From assembly GCF_005280735.1 (NCBI RefSeq), contig NZ_CP040078.1, positions 1,054,001 to 1,118,000 of the forward strand: 64,000 bases of DNA, in the 5' to 3' direction. The notes under the pieces are model-generated. The model was given only the letters and a program-made list of their open reading frames with translations. It ran no database searches and was not told the origin of the DNA. The position numbers and the translations under genes are program-made. This DNA comes from Trinickia violacea. Its GTDB lineage: Bacteria > Pseudomonadota > Gammaproteobacteria > Burkholderiales > Burkholderiaceae. Of the stretch, positions 40,925 to 50,886 are shown piece by piece. Position 1 is the first letter of the stretch; every line of letters starts with the position of its first letter.

Positions 40925-42622
40925 ATGAAATCAATCACGAAAGGCCTATCTAGTTTTATTTTCCAGGGGCTCGCAGGTGGCGGCATCATCGCACTCACGT
41001 ATGCGATCAGCCCGGGTGCCCAGGCGCAAACGCTTGGCCCGCCCGTCCAGGTGGCCGCGGGCGATCCATTTAGCGGATGCAGCGCTGACCAGCTGCACGC
41101 GCAGGAGTCCGCATTCGGGAGCATCCTTTATCCAGCGACGTCGATCGAGCCATGGGTAGCGGCCGATCCGACCAACTCGTCTCGTCTCCTCGTCGGCCAC
41201 CAGCAGGACCGTTGGGACGACGGTGGCTCACGCGGCAGCGTCGGCGTCGTCTCCAACGATGCGGGCAGCTCCTGGGCCAATTCGATCCCGAGCGGCGCCA
41301 CTAAGTGCACTGGGGGTGTATTCCGTCGCGCCTCTGATCCCTGGGTAGACTTTGCGCAAGACGGAACGGCGTTCTTCATGTCGCTCGTGTTGGACCCCAT
41401 GAAGCCCACGACTCCGTTTGGCGCACGGAATAGCGGGATGCTGGTCAGCCGCTCCGTCGACCACGGCGCGACCTGGCAAACCCCGGTTACGCTGATCCGC
41501 AGCACATCACCGCACGTGCTCAATGACAAGAACTCGCTCACCGCCGATCCAACCGCGAACGGCTACGTCTATGCGGTCTGGGATCAGCTGAGCGTTTTTC
41601 CTCAAACCACCGACGCGGCTCAGTTGCTCGCGGGAAACGATGGTGTCGCAATCGCACGCCAATTGCTGAATTCGACAGCGGGCGGGTCTTCGGTGTGTGC
41701 GCCGTTTACGAAGCCGCCGTGCAAGGGCGGTGCCCCGGCCTTCAAGTTCAATTTCACGGGCCCGAGCTTCTTCTCGCGCTCCACTGACAATGGCGTGACC
41801 TGGAGCACGGCTGCCCCGATCTATCAGCCGGGCACGAACGCACAGACGATCGACAATATCGTGCGGGTGTTGCCTGACGGGAACCTGCTCGATTTCTTCA
41901 CCGCGATCAATGTTCCCGCGCCGGGGAATCTCAACATCGGCTATATAGCGTCCACGGATAAGGGCGGGACCTGGAGCGGGCCGGCGTTCGCCAGCGATAT
42001 TCAAGTGGTCGGAGTGGTCACGCCGGACAGCGGCCAGGCAATGCGCGATGCCTCCCTTCTCTACAGCATCGCTGTCAATCCGGTCACGGGGGCCATTTAT
42101 CTCGCCTGGCAGGACGATCGCTTTTCGACAGGCACCTGCACGACACCCACTGGGTCAATCCCGGTCGACGGAATCGTCTTCAGCGAGTCGGACAACGGCG
42201 GGGCCACCTGGTCGGCGCCGGTGATGATCAACCAGACTCCGGCGAACGCGACGAACCCGTGCCGTCAGCAGGCCTTCATCCCCGCGGTGGTAGCGACGGG
42301 TGACGGCAAGACGATCGTGGTGACCTACTACGACTTTCGTAACGACACAAATACACCTACCGGCTTCGAGGGCACCGACTATTTCGCGCTTTTCTGCCCT
42401 GCCGCCAGCGCGTGCACGAATCCCGCCAACTGGGGCAACGAGCAGCGCCTGACCACCGCCTCTTTCAACATACTCGACGCGCCGGTGGCACGTGGCCATT
42501 TCCTCGGCGATTACATGGGCTTGGCTGCTAGCGGGCCCACGACCGTGTACCCGGTATTCGGCATCGCCACGGGTCTCAACGTGACGGCTGAGTTCACCCG
42601 CGAAATCTCGGGATTGCCATGA
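40925..42622 (+). CDS. Exported BNR/Asp-box repeat protein, sialidase-like propeller
   Basis: 565 residues with a signal peptide (IIALTYAISPGAQAQ). At least five Asp-box motifs S-x-D-x-G-x-x-W are visible: SNDAGSSW, SVDHGATW, STDNGVTW, STDKGGTW and SDNGGATW, spread over the whole length, so the protein is one sialidase-type beta-propeller. The catalytic residues of true sialidases (arginine triad, Tyr/Glu) could not be placed, so a binding role or another glycosidase activity is equally possible. A strong hairpin follows. Confidence 0.8.
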   Translation: MKSITKGLSSFIFQGLAGGGIIALTYAISPGAQAQTLGPPVQVAAGDPFSGCSADQLHAQESAFGSILYPATSIEPWVAADPTNSSRLLVGHQQDRWDDGGSRGSVGVVSNDAGSSWANSIPSGATKCTGGVFRRASDPWVDFAQDGTAFFMSLVLDPMKPTTPFGARNSGMLVSRSVDHGATWQTPVTLIRSTSPHVLNDKNSLTADPTANGYVYAVWDQLSVFPQTTDAAQLLAGNDGVAIARQLLNSTAGGSSVCAPFTKPPCKGGAPAFKFNFTGPSFFSRSTDNGVTWSTAAPIYQPGTNAQTIDNIVRVLPDGNLLDFFTAINVPAPGNLNIGYIASTDKGGTWSGPAFASDIQVVGVVTPDSGQAMRDASLLYSIAVNPVTGAIYLAWQDDRFSTGTCTTPTGSIPVDGIVFSESDNGGATWSAPVMINQTPANATNPCRQQAFIPAVVATGDGKTIVVTYYDFRNDTNTPTGFEGTDYFALFCPAASACTNPANWGNEQRLTTASFNILDAPVARGHFLGDYMGLAASGPTTVYPVFGIATGLNVTAEFTREISGLP

Positions 42623-42630
42623 GCGTAACC

Positions 42631-42657
42631 GGCGGCGACTTCAGGAGAGTCGCCGCC
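42631..42657 (+). terminator. Terminator after the BNR-repeat gene
   Basis: Perfect ten-base stem GGCGGCGACT/AGTCGCCGCC with a seven-base loop, nine bases after the stop. Confidence 0.75.
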
Positions 42658-42668
42658 CAGTCAAATAA

Positions 42669-43025
42669 GGACGGACAGCCTGGCTCAAGCGCGCGTTTCC
42701 CGACGCCATGCATGTGGGTCTCCTGCGCAACCCCGCTTCGCAGTTTGCTTCCGGCTGGACGCTGAAGCAGGAATGGAGCAATCCCTTTTTCGTTGCAGCA
42801 CCGTTTCGCGTGCTGGGCCTTAACCAGGGCGAGCCTGAGGCAACGCGAAATGCTCGACGGATGAAGGAAATTGACGGTCGGCTGCTGCGCCCCATCAACT
42901 TTTCGGCGCAGAAATTTCTGCTTGCGCAGATCGAAGCATCGGGCGGCTTGCAGAGCCCAATCGCTGAGATCGTTCGGCAGAAGCTCTCGCTTGCCGACGA
43001 AATATCCGGGCAGTGGCGCTATTGA
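42669..43025 (+). pseudogene. 3' remnant of a sulfotransferase gene
   Basis: After an in-frame TAA at 42666 the frame reads GRTAWLKRAFPDAMHVGLLR, then NPASQFASGW and continues to a stop at 43025. The run FPDAMHVGLLRNPASQFASG is the 3'-phosphosulfate-binding region typical of PAPS sulfotransferases (R and S of the RNPxxxxxS motif). The 5' part with the PAPS loop is missing, so the gene is truncated. An ATG at 42708 could still allow translation. Confidence 0.6.
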
Positions 43026-43040
43026 ACTTTCCGACTACGA

Positions 43041-43060
43041 AGGCCGTTTCTAAACGGCCT
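43041..43060 (+). terminator. Hairpin after the sulfotransferase remnant
   Basis: AGGCCGTTTCTAAACGGCCT, an eight-base stem with a four-base loop, right after the stop; GC stem with T tract inside the arm. Confidence 0.6.
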
Positions 43061-43193
43061 GAGGCGAGCCTTCTACCCAAGTTTCAAACGCCGCATACAT
43101 CGTAGTGACCGATTCATCATTGCTCGCGATACGCTCGGCACCATGATTAATCTATCCTCGATCTTCATCCCCGTCCGATCCTCGAGGTGATTC

Positions 43194-44060
43194 ATGATCG
43201 AATCTTTGCCGCAGCACTTTCCTGGTGCGTTGTCATTGGCGCATACCTTCGACTTCAACGGTCAAGCGGTACGTTATGGCGTGATCGGCAGTGGCGATCC
43301 CATGGTGTTCGTACATGGCACGCCATTTTCTTCGCAGGTCTGGCGACGCATCGCACCGATCGCTGCGCGATTTCGCCAGGTCTTCTACTTCGATCTAGTC
43401 GGCTACGGACTCTCCGAGAAGCGCTCGGGCCAGGACGTTTCGCTCGGCGTTCAGAATCGCCTGCTTGCCGCTTTGCTCAAACATTGGCAGTTGGAAAAGC
43501 CAGACGTCGTTGCCCACGATTTTGGCGGCGCGACAGCGCTCAGGGCCGCGTTGCTGGACAAGTGCGAATATCGATCTCTACTGTTGATCGATCCGGTGGC
43601 GGTCGCCCCGTGGGGCTCGCCATTTGTGCGCCATGTGCGCGCACATGAGACTGCCTTTGGCGGCGTACCCGCGTACATCCATGAAGCGATGGTCGACGCG
43701 TATCTAAAAGGCTCGGCATATCGCACGCTTGCGGCAGACACCTTGCGCATTCACTCGTCGCCATGGATGGGCGAGCAGGGCCAGGCGGCGTTCTATCGGC
43801 AAATTGCCCAGATGGACCAGCGCTATACCGACGAAGTCCAGCCGCATTACGGAGAACTTCGCTGCCCGGTCTCCATCTTGTGGGGCGAGGACGATCAGTG
43901 GATTCCGGTAGACCGGGGCGTGGAATTGTCGAAGATGATCCCCGGAGCGCGTTTTACGCGGGTCCCCGGTTCGGGACATCTGATGCAAGAGGACGCTCCC
44001 GAAGCGATTGTTGGAGAACTGATGGATTTCTTGCGGCTCGGGCGGGGCGTGCAAAGTTGA
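43194..44060 (+). CDS. Alpha/beta hydrolase, haloalkane dehalogenase-like
   Basis: 288 residues. Oxyanion motif VFVHGTPFSS, nucleophile region DVVAHDFGGATALRA with aspartate at the elbow (D-x-G instead of S-x-G), which is the mark of haloalkane dehalogenases and some epoxide hydrolases, and the base histidine in GSGHLMQEDAP. WGEDDQWIP may carry the acid. Aspartate as nucleophile suggests a hydrolase acting through an alkyl-enzyme ester, but the halide-binding residues could not be checked. Start ATG 43194 follows CCTCGAGGTG. Single gene. Confidence 0.8.
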   Translation: MIESLPQHFPGALSLAHTFDFNGQAVRYGVIGSGDPMVFVHGTPFSSQVWRRIAPIAARFRQVFYFDLVGYGLSEKRSGQDVSLGVQNRLLAALLKHWQLEKPDVVAHDFGGATALRAALLDKCEYRSLLLIDPVAVAPWGSPFVRHVRAHETAFGGVPAYIHEAMVDAYLKGSAYRTLAADTLRIHSSPWMGEQGQAAFYRQIAQMDQRYTDEVQPHYGELRCPVSILWGEDDQWIPVDRGVELSKMIPGARFTRVPGSGHLMQEDAPEAIVGELMDFLRLGRGVQS

Positions 44061-44320
44061 CGGCCATCCGCGATTCAACGTAATGCGCCCGTAGTTGCCC
44101 GCTCTGGCCCGTAAAACGCCTGCGCGTATACCCGCATTGCCACGCTCTTTTTTGCGCGAAAGACTGCCTCACATCTGCTGTGTCGGATTCGTGTCCGATA
44201 TACCAGACAAGCAAGGTGTAGACGCGCGATCCAATCGATCCCTATCCCGGGCACGCCGCGAAGGCGGTGCTGAACGCGGTCTGCATACGCGGATTTCCCA
44301 CTCCAGATCAGGATCGAGAA

Positions 44321-45154
44321 ATGAAACACGTCAAAGAAAGCGCAAAGTACGCCTGCTTGTTCGCGCTGGCGGGTCTGCTGGCACTCGCCGGCTGCACCAA
44401 AGTCGCGACCCCCGGCCAAGACACCACGGCGGCGTCGACCTTGCAGGGGGTGCTCCAGCGCGGGACGCTGCGCGTCGGCGACTGCCTGACGTTCGCGCCG
44501 TTTGGCTTCTACAACAAGGACGGGCAGCCGGACGGCTATGACGTGGATCTCGCCAAGGAACTCGCGAAGGAAATGGGCGTGAAGCTCGAAGTCGTGAACA
44601 CCACGAGCGCCAACCGGATTCCGAACCTGCAGACGGACAAGGTCGACGTGGTGTTCTGCAACTTCACGCGCAATCTCGAGCGGGCCAAGGAGATCTCCTT
44701 TACGACGCCGTATGTCGTCGCCAGCGAGGCACTGCTCGTGAAGAAGAGCAGCGGCATCAAGTCGGTTCAGGATATGTCGGGCCGCACGATCGCGACGGTC
44801 AAGGGCTCGACGAACGGCGACGAAGTCCGGGCGCTGAACATCCCGATCAAGATCCAGGAGTACGACAGCTCCCAAGCTGCCATCCTCGCCGTCAAGCAAG
44901 GACAGGCCGACGCCATGATCGAAGACAACAACTTCCTCGCCTACCAAGCCACGCTGGACCCGGATCTGACGGTCACCAACGAGGCGCTGGTGCCCCTCGA
45001 GTACAACGCGTTCGGCGTGAAGGCAGGCGACCAGGTGTGGCTGAACTATCTCAACTTGTTCCTGTTCAACATCAACGCATCGAAGCTGAACGCCCAGCTC
45101 TACAAGAAATGGTTCGGCACTGATCCGCGCTATTCGCTCAACCCGCAATTTTGA
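44321..45154 (+). CDS. Amino-acid ABC transporter, substrate-binding lipoprotein
   Basis: 277 residues with a lipoprotein signal (LLALAGCTKVA), then a type II periplasmic binding fold of the polar amino acid family: LRVGDCLTFAPFGFYNKDGQ, GYDVDLAKELAKEMGVKLE, VDVVFCNFTRNLERAKEISF and IATVKGSTNGD. Start ATG 44321 was chosen for the signal peptide. It is the first gene of an operon with two permeases and an ATPase; an IclR gene and a lactonase gene follow. The ligand is probably a polar amino acid or opine-like compound. Confidence 0.9.
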   Translation: MKHVKESAKYACLFALAGLLALAGCTKVATPGQDTTAASTLQGVLQRGTLRVGDCLTFAPFGFYNKDGQPDGYDVDLAKELAKEMGVKLEVVNTTSANRIPNLQTDKVDVVFCNFTRNLERAKEISFTTPYVVASEALLVKKSSGIKSVQDMSGRTIATVKGSTNGDEVRALNIPIKIQEYDSSQAAILAVKQGQADAMIEDNNFLAYQATLDPDLTVTNEALVPLEYNAFGVKAGDQVWLNYLNLFLFNINASKLNAQLYKKWFGTDPRYSLNPQF

Positions 45155-45208
45155 GCGGAGTTTCATGATGGGCACGGCAAGCGGTGGGCATTCCCACAGG
45201 GAGGAGAG

Positions 45209-45925
45209 ATGAGTTATCAATGGCTCACATTGTGGGGCTACGTGCCCGACTTCATGCGCGCGGCGTGGCTCACGTTGCAGGTGACGCTGCTTGCCTTTGG
45301 CCTCTCCTTGGTTCTCGGCCTGTTGGCCGCGCTTGCCGGGGCCTCGCGCGTCGGCCTGCTGCGCGTGGCGGCGAGCGCGTATATCGAGCTCATTCGCAAT
45401 ACGCCGGTTCTGCTGCAGATCTTCATTGTCTTCTTCGGTCTGCCGTCGCTAGGCATCAATCTGAATGCGTACACGGCGGGTGTCATCGCCCTCGGCGTCA
45501 ACGTGGGTGCTTATTTGGCGGAAGTGTTCCGTGCCGGCATTCAATCGGTGCCGCGCGGACAGCTCGAAGCGGCAAGCATTCTGGGCCTCGAACGGTCCCA
45601 GATCTTCATCGAGATCGTGCTGCCTCAAGCGGCGCGCGCCGTCTATCCGGCGATCGTCAACAACCTGATTCAACTGCTGCTCGGCACCTCGCTGCTCTCG
45701 GCCATCGCGCTGCCCGAGCTGACCGGCACGGCCACCGTGATCAACTCGCGAACGCTGCTCTACCTCCAGACGTTCACGGTGACGCTGATCGCGTACCTGG
45801 TGCTGAGCAACTGCCTTTCCTGGCTGGCCGGACAGATCGGCGTGCGGGTGTTTCACCCGCCGCTCGTCTTGAAGAAGCGCACGCGGCGGCCGTTCTTTGT
45901 CGCGCGTCAGGCCAACCGCACGTGA
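45209..45925 (+). CDS. Amino-acid ABC transporter permease (HisM/GlnP type), first subunit
   Basis: 238 residues, about five membrane helices, with the cytoplasmic EAA loop FRAGIQSVPRGQLEAASILG that touches the ATPase and the family start YVPDFMRAAWLTLQVTLLAF. ELIRNTPVLLQIFIVFFGLP is the usual conserved segment. GGAGGAGAG before the ATG. Pairs with the next permease. Confidence 0.92.
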   Translation: MSYQWLTLWGYVPDFMRAAWLTLQVTLLAFGLSLVLGLLAALAGASRVGLLRVAASAYIELIRNTPVLLQIFIVFFGLPSLGINLNAYTAGVIALGVNVGAYLAEVFRAGIQSVPRGQLEAASILGLERSQIFIEIVLPQAARAVYPAIVNNLIQLLLGTSLLSAIALPELTGTATVINSRTLLYLQTFTVTLIAYLVLSNCLSWLAGQIGVRVFHPPLVLKKRTRRPFFVARQANRT

Positions 45926-45940
45926 GCCGGGAGAGTCGCC

Positions 45941-46584
45941 ATGTCAGCCGAATTGTTGAAGACCAGCCTGTCGATCCTGCTTCAAGGATTGCTGACGACG
46001 TTGCTGCTGTCCGCAGCCGCGATCGTCGGCGGAACGCTGATCGGCCTCGTCGCCGCAATATTGCGCACGTTCGGGCCGTGGGGGACGTCCCGCGTCGCCA
46101 AGCTCTATACCGAACTGTTTCGCGGCACACCCGTGCTGATCACGCTCATGTTCATCTACTTCGGCGTGTCGTATTTCGGCTATGCGATCGACGTGTTCGC
46201 GGCCGGCGCCATCGGTTTGAGCGTGTATCAGGGCGCCTACATCTCCGAGGTGTTCCGCTCGGGCATCGAAGCGGTGCCTAAAGGCCAATGGGAGGTTTCG
46301 CAGATTCTCGGCCTGACCAAGACCCAGACTTTCTTTTCGGTGGTGCTGCCGCAGACAGGCAAGATCGTGCTGCCGCCGCTCATCGGCCAATATCTGTCGC
46401 TCATCAAGGACACGTCGATTGTCAGCATGATCGGCATGTCCGAATTGATGCACGGGGGGCAAGCCATCGTCGACCGGGTCGGGCAACCGGTGGAAATCTA
46501 TGGGCTCGTCGCCGTGCTGTATTTCGTCGTGTGCTTCCCGCTTTCGCAGTGGGTGCGCCACCATGATCGAAGGAGCTTGCCGTC

Positions 46585-46588
<4 letters not shown>
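45941..46588 (+). CDS. Amino-acid ABC transporter permease, second subunit
   Basis: 215 residues with the same family motifs: LLQGLLTTLLLSAAAIVGG, ELFRGTPVLITLMFIYFG, FRSGIEAVPKGQWEVSQILG. It starts 15 bases after the first permease stop and ends with four-base overlap (ATGA) into the ATPase gene, so the three are translated together. Confidence 0.92.
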
Positions 46589-47337
<749 letters not shown>

Positions 47338-47375
47338 AACCAAAATCGAAACCCATCGCCGACGGAGTGGAATGA

Positions 47376-48137
47376 ATGTCTGCACCTGAGTCATCGAGAG
47401 CCAGAGGGGTGGACCGCGTCATCGGCATTCTCAAGCAATTGCATATTGCGCGACGCCCTATGACGATGCGCGAATTGATCGAGGCGACCGGTGCACCGCG
47501 CTCGAGCATCTACGAACTGGTGACGATTCTCGCCGAAGCCGGATGGCTCGAGATCGCGGCCGACGGCGGCGTGTTCTTCGGCCGCGAGATGCATTACTAC
47601 GGCGCCGACTACGCCGTGCATAACGATCTGATCAGCCGTGCCCACCAGACGATCCTCGCACTGGTGAGGAAACATGACGAGACGGCACAGCTGTGCATGC
47701 TCGAGGGCAACAAGTACACGGTGGTGCTGTCGGAGAACAGCTCGCGGCCGTTCAACATCAGCGCGGACATCGGCGTCAAGGTGCCGATTCCGTGGACCGC
47801 GACGGGCCGGCTGCTGCTCGGACACTTGCGCGTGGAGGAGATTCGCGCGCTGATTCCGGATGAGGATTTCGTGCTCGACAACGGCAGGCGCGTCGAGTTT
47901 CAGGACTTTCTGCGCGATGTCGAGCAGGCGGCCGCGCACGGTTACTGCTGCACCGAAGGACTCTCGAACACGTTTCGGCTGTGCATGGCCGCGCCGATCC
48001 GCGACCGAACCGGCCTGCCGGTTGCCGCGCTTTGCTTCATGACGAGCCGCGACACCGACCCGAAGCGGCGCGAATTGATGCTCGATGACCTCATTGCCTC
48101 TTCGAAGGCGCTGTCTCAGCCTTATAGTCAAACGTAG
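47376..48137 (+). CDS. IclR-family transcriptional regulator
   Basis: 253 residues: N-terminal winged helix (RVIGILKQLHIARRPMTMRE, LIEATGAPRSSIYELV) and C-terminal IclR effector domain (GVKVPIPWTATGRLLLGHL, GYCCTEGLSNTFRLCMAAPI, AALCFMTSRDTD). Same strand as the transport operon, hence probably its regulator, together with the lactonase gene that starts 35 bases after its stop. The effector is unknown. Confidence 0.9.
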   Translation: MSAPESSRARGVDRVIGILKQLHIARRPMTMRELIEATGAPRSSIYELVTILAEAGWLEIAADGGVFFGREMHYYGADYAVHNDLISRAHQTILALVRKHDETAQLCMLEGNKYTVVLSENSSRPFNISADIGVKVPIPWTATGRLLLGHLRVEEIRALIPDEDFVLDNGRRVEFQDFLRDVEQAAAHGYCCTEGLSNTFRLCMAAPIRDRTGLPVAALCFMTSRDTDPKRRELMLDDLIASSKALSQPYSQT

Positions 48138-48171
48138 TCACCAGTGGCTGTCGTCACCTAGGAGGCAATGG

Positions 48172-49446
48172 ATGAGCAAGGATCGGCAACTCGAAGTCCC
48201 CGGTTCAGAAGCACGGCGCTCTTGGCTGAAAGGTGTGAGCGCGATGGCGGCGGTGTCTGCGATGGGCACGCTCGCGAGCCCGCGGCCGGTGCGCGCGGCA
48301 GCCGGCAAAGGCGCGGTATCCGCAGCGGCGGCGCAGGACGGCAAAGCGTTGTTCGCCTACGTCGGCACCTACACGCCGCATGGCCTCGGCATTCACCGCT
48401 TCCAGGTCGACCGTGCGAGCGGCAAGCTCGATTCGCTGGAGCCGGTGCAGGGCATCGAGAATCCGAGCGCGCTCGCAATCGATTCGAAGCAGCGCTTCCT
48501 GTTCAGCGTCAGCGAGGTGAAGAACTACAACGGCACGGCCAACGGCTCGGTCAGTTCGTATGCGATCGAGGCGGGCACCGGCGCGCTGCATCCGATCAGC
48601 ACGGTCAACTCGCAGGGTGCGGGGCCGGTTTATTTGAGCCTGCATCCGAACGGACGCTTCTTGCTCGTCGCGAACTACAACAGCGGCAGTGTCGCGGTGC
48701 TGCCGGTCGCGATCGACGGCGTGCTCGGCGAGGCCGTTTCCGTCCAGGCGCCACAGGCGCCGGCTGGCGCGCAGCATGCGGCCGAAGGCGTGCCCGGTAG
48801 CTTCGCGATCAGCGACCACGACGGCCCGCACGCGCACACGATCGTGCCGTCGCCGGACGGCCGTTTCGCGATCTCGACGGATCTCGGCGTCGATCGCACT
48901 TACGTGTGGAAGTTCGACGAAGCAACCGGCGCGCTGTCGCCGAACGATCCGCCGTTCGTCGCGGCATCGGCGGGAGCGGGCCCGCGGCACGTCGCGTTTC
49001 ATCCCAACGGCCGTTACCTGTACGAGGTCACCGAGGAAGCATCGACGCTCGTCTGCTATGGCTATGACACGGCGAGCGGCACGCTCACGCAGTTGCAATC
49101 GGTGTCGACGCTGCCGCCCGGATACCAGGGCACGAGCTTCGCATCGGAAATCATGCTGTCGCACGACGGCCGCTTCGTCTATGTCGCGAACCGCTTGCAC
49201 GACACCATCGTGCAGTTCGGCATCGGCGCGAACGGACATGTGCAGCGGATCGGCGAGACGCCGACCGGCGGCGACTATCCGCGCGTGATTCGCTTCGATC
49301 CGTCGGGGCGTTTCCTTTATTCGCTGAATCAGCGCAGCGACCACATTGCGATCTTTGCCGTCGATAAAGCGAGCGGCAAGCTGCGCTTTACCGGCGATTA
49401 CGTCGGGGTGGGAAGTCCGTCGGATATCGCGTTTGCGTCGGTGTAG
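48172..49446 (+). CDS. Exported lactonase, 6-phosphogluconolactonase-like seven-bladed propeller
   Basis: 424 residues with a twin-arginine-like signal (ARRSWLKGVSAMAAVSAMGT) and a lactonase/Pgl-type propeller: FAYVGTYTPHGLGIHRFQVD, GAGPVYLSLHPNGRFLLVAN, HDGPHAHTIVPSPDGRFA, GAGPRHVAFHPNGRYLYEV and PRVIRFDPSGRFLYSLNQ. Family members cleave sugar lactones or muconolactones. AGGAGGCAATGG precedes ATG 48172. Since it is exported, the substrate is likely a lactone in the periplasm. Placed after ABC and IclR genes, it may be part of that catabolic unit. Confidence 0.88.
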   Translation: MSKDRQLEVPGSEARRSWLKGVSAMAAVSAMGTLASPRPVRAAAGKGAVSAAAAQDGKALFAYVGTYTPHGLGIHRFQVDRASGKLDSLEPVQGIENPSALAIDSKQRFLFSVSEVKNYNGTANGSVSSYAIEAGTGALHPISTVNSQGAGPVYLSLHPNGRFLLVANYNSGSVAVLPVAIDGVLGEAVSVQAPQAPAGAQHAAEGVPGSFAISDHDGPHAHTIVPSPDGRFAISTDLGVDRTYVWKFDEATGALSPNDPPFVAASAGAGPRHVAFHPNGRYLYEVTEEASTLVCYGYDTASGTLTQLQSVSTLPPGYQGTSFASEIMLSHDGRFVYVANRLHDTIVQFGIGANGHVQRIGETPTGGDYPRVIRFDPSGRFLYSLNQRSDHIAIFAVDKASGKLRFTGDYVGVGSPSDIAFASV

Positions 49447-49470
49447 GCGAGCGCGAAAGCGTTAGCCGCA

Positions 49471-49509
49471 CGATGGCGCGCCGAATGTCTTGCGGTATCG
49501 GCGCCATCG
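49471..49509. terminator. Bidirectional hairpin terminator
   Basis: Imperfect twelve-base stem (CGATGGCGC-CCGA/TCGGCGCCATCG with a two-base bulge) between the lactonase gene and the convergent DUF4148 gene. Confidence 0.6.
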
Positions 49510-49527
49510 TGACGGACCCTCTGCGGC

Positions 49528-49800
49528 TCAGTGGTGAGCGTAGAGCGTGTCGCGCGCCGGGAGGACGGTGCGGCTAGCCGATTGGGATGAGCCGGCAACC
49601 ACGCCGCCATAAGCGTCTTGCGAGGCGTTGGCGCTGTCTCGCTCGGCGGCGAGCGTCTGCGCGCTCTCGCCCCGCTGCGACGCCGGAGCGCCGACCGAGG
49701 GCTTGTAGAACGGGGCGGGGCCGTAGCCGCTGGCGAATGCGGGAGCGGCGGCCGTTGCGGAAAAGGCGACGAGCAGTGCGGCGATGAGCTTGGTCTTCAT
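49528..49800 (-). CDS. DUF4148-like small exported protein
   Basis: 90 residues with signal peptide (MKTKLIAALLVAFSATAAAP) and a short mature part rich in Ser, Ala and Gly (SQRGESAQTLAAERDSANAS). General features of DUF4148-type envelope proteins; the match is weaker than for 27100-27363. Single gene just downstream of ohr on the same strand, 94 bases away. Confidence 0.65.
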   Translation of the reverse strand: MKTKLIAALLVAFSATAAAPAFASGYGPAPFYKPSVGAPASQRGESAQTLAAERDSANASQDAYGGVVAGSSQSASRTVLPARDTLYAHH

Positions 49801-49894
49801 GATGGAGTCTCGCTAAAAAAGATTCGGTGCTAGGTGGACGAGGCGCGCCTTGCGGGAGCGCGCCCCGAATGTCCGTTGGGTTCGTGTGCGGGGG

Positions 49895-50320
49895 TTAGCG
49901 CACGTTGATGGCGACGTCGATGTTGCCGCGCGTGGCCTTCGAGTACGGGCACATTTCATCGGCGGCATGCACGACCGCTTTGGCCACTTCATGCGCCACG
50001 CCCGGCATGCTCACGTCAATGCGCGCTTGCAGGAAGTACGCGCCGCCGGTCATGCCGAGATCCACTTCGATATCGACCGACAAGTCGGACGGCAGCGCGA
50101 CTTTCTGCGCCTTGGCTGCGAGTTCGATCGCGCTGATAAAACAGGCCGACCATGCGCCCGCGAACAGCCGCTCGGCGGTCGGATGCGCGACGACGTCCGA
50201 GAACAACTGCTGCGGTTGCGCGTCGTTGCCGGGCGACGAGAGCGCAAGGTTCACGCGCTCGCGGCCGCTAATCGTCGTGTGGGTCTTGCCGGTGAGCAGC
50301 ACAGTTTCGATCTTGGTCAT
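49895..50320 (-). CDS. ohr: Organic hydroperoxide resistance protein, Ohr/OsmC family
   Basis: 141 residues with both redox cysteines: LFAGAWSACFISAI and VHAADEMCPYSKATRGNI, the Ohr hallmark. It reduces organic hydroperoxides using lipoyl-type thiols in the cytoplasm. ATG 50320 lies after AGGAGATTTGTG; a GTG directly before it is possible. A palindrome and an inverted repeat stand upstream, as expected for control by an OhrR/MarR-type repressor, but no such gene is next to it. Confidence 0.93.
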   Translation of the reverse strand: MTKIETVLLTGKTHTTISGRERVNLALSSPGNDAQPQQLFSDVVAHPTAERLFAGAWSACFISAIELAAKAQKVALPSDLSVDIEVDLGMTGGAYFLQARIDVSMPGVAHEVAKAVVHAADEMCPYSKATRGNIDVAINVR

Positions 50321-50362
50321 CACAAATCTCCTGGGTGGGTGCTGTAAGAAGGTTTATATCGG

Positions 50363-50443
50363 ATGCGATGTAATCGCATGCGTCGAATGATGGTGGAAAG
50401 GTCGAGCGATGTCAAGCGTATAAGATTAAATCGCATGCGATTT
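50363..50443 (-). promoter_or_regulatory. Inverted repeats in the ohr promoter, likely OhrR-type operators
   Basis: ATGCGAT-GTA-ATCGCAT at 50363-50379 and the perfect palindrome AAATCGCATGCGATTT at 50428-50443 share the half-site ATCGCAT. Both lie just upstream of ohr on its strand. MarR-type regulators such as OhrR bind paired sites of this kind; assignment is by context. Confidence 0.55.
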
Positions 50444-50886
50444 TTGATAGCCTGCAGACCCGGAATTCCGCTGACGAATCGTCACGGCGCCGAGGCGCTG
50501 TCGCGCTGGGCGCATGAGAGGGTGGAGTGGCCGGGGCGCGGCACGCTGATGCGGGTGGATTTGGCTGCGCTGTGCGGGCAGGTGGCGACGGTTTGACTGT
50601 GGTTTGAGCGCGTTTGAATTCTGGATACTGCGACGAAACACCGCAAAATCCTCCCCGGCGCTTCAAATCCGACCCTCATGCATCACATCACTGAGGATCG
50701 AGGCGAGTCGAGTGGTAGATACGATTCCGCCGATGGACGCGGGGAAGCCATGGCGGAAGAACACGGAGATGAGTGCGCCCGAGCTGGAGATGCAGCAGCT
50801 CTCAATTCATGCGTGCGGGAGTTTAGGGGGCGGAAGCGGCAGTTTGTGGAAGGCGGTTTCGGCGGAAACGTCGCTTCCTACGAGCC
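50444..50886. other. Stretch between ohr promoter and TcmP insert, no gene seen
   Basis: No convincing frame. It contains the left 76-base repeat (50616-50691), after which about 195 bases lead to the end of the minus-strand tcmP-like gene. Confidence 0.4.
50616..50691 (+). repeat. Left copy of a 76-base imperfect direct repeat
   Basis: Starts GAATTCTGGATACTGCGACG and ends CCCTCATGCATCACATCAC. Compared with 54223-54298, 62 of 76 positions agree, with no gaps. The two copies frame the TcmP/DUF5131 genes. Confidence 0.8.

Noticed and set aside
44075..45220. 381-codon minus-strand frame
   Set aside because: Antisense to the amino-acid binding protein gene; no family features.
48205..49344. 379-codon minus-strand frame
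   Set aside because: Antisense to the lactonase gene; Arg/His-rich shadow.
50616..50691. TTCAAATCC inside the direct repeat as part of a tRNA T-arm and so an attachment site
   Set aside because: No acceptor, D or anticodon stem can be built around it; the resemblance is limited to nine bases.
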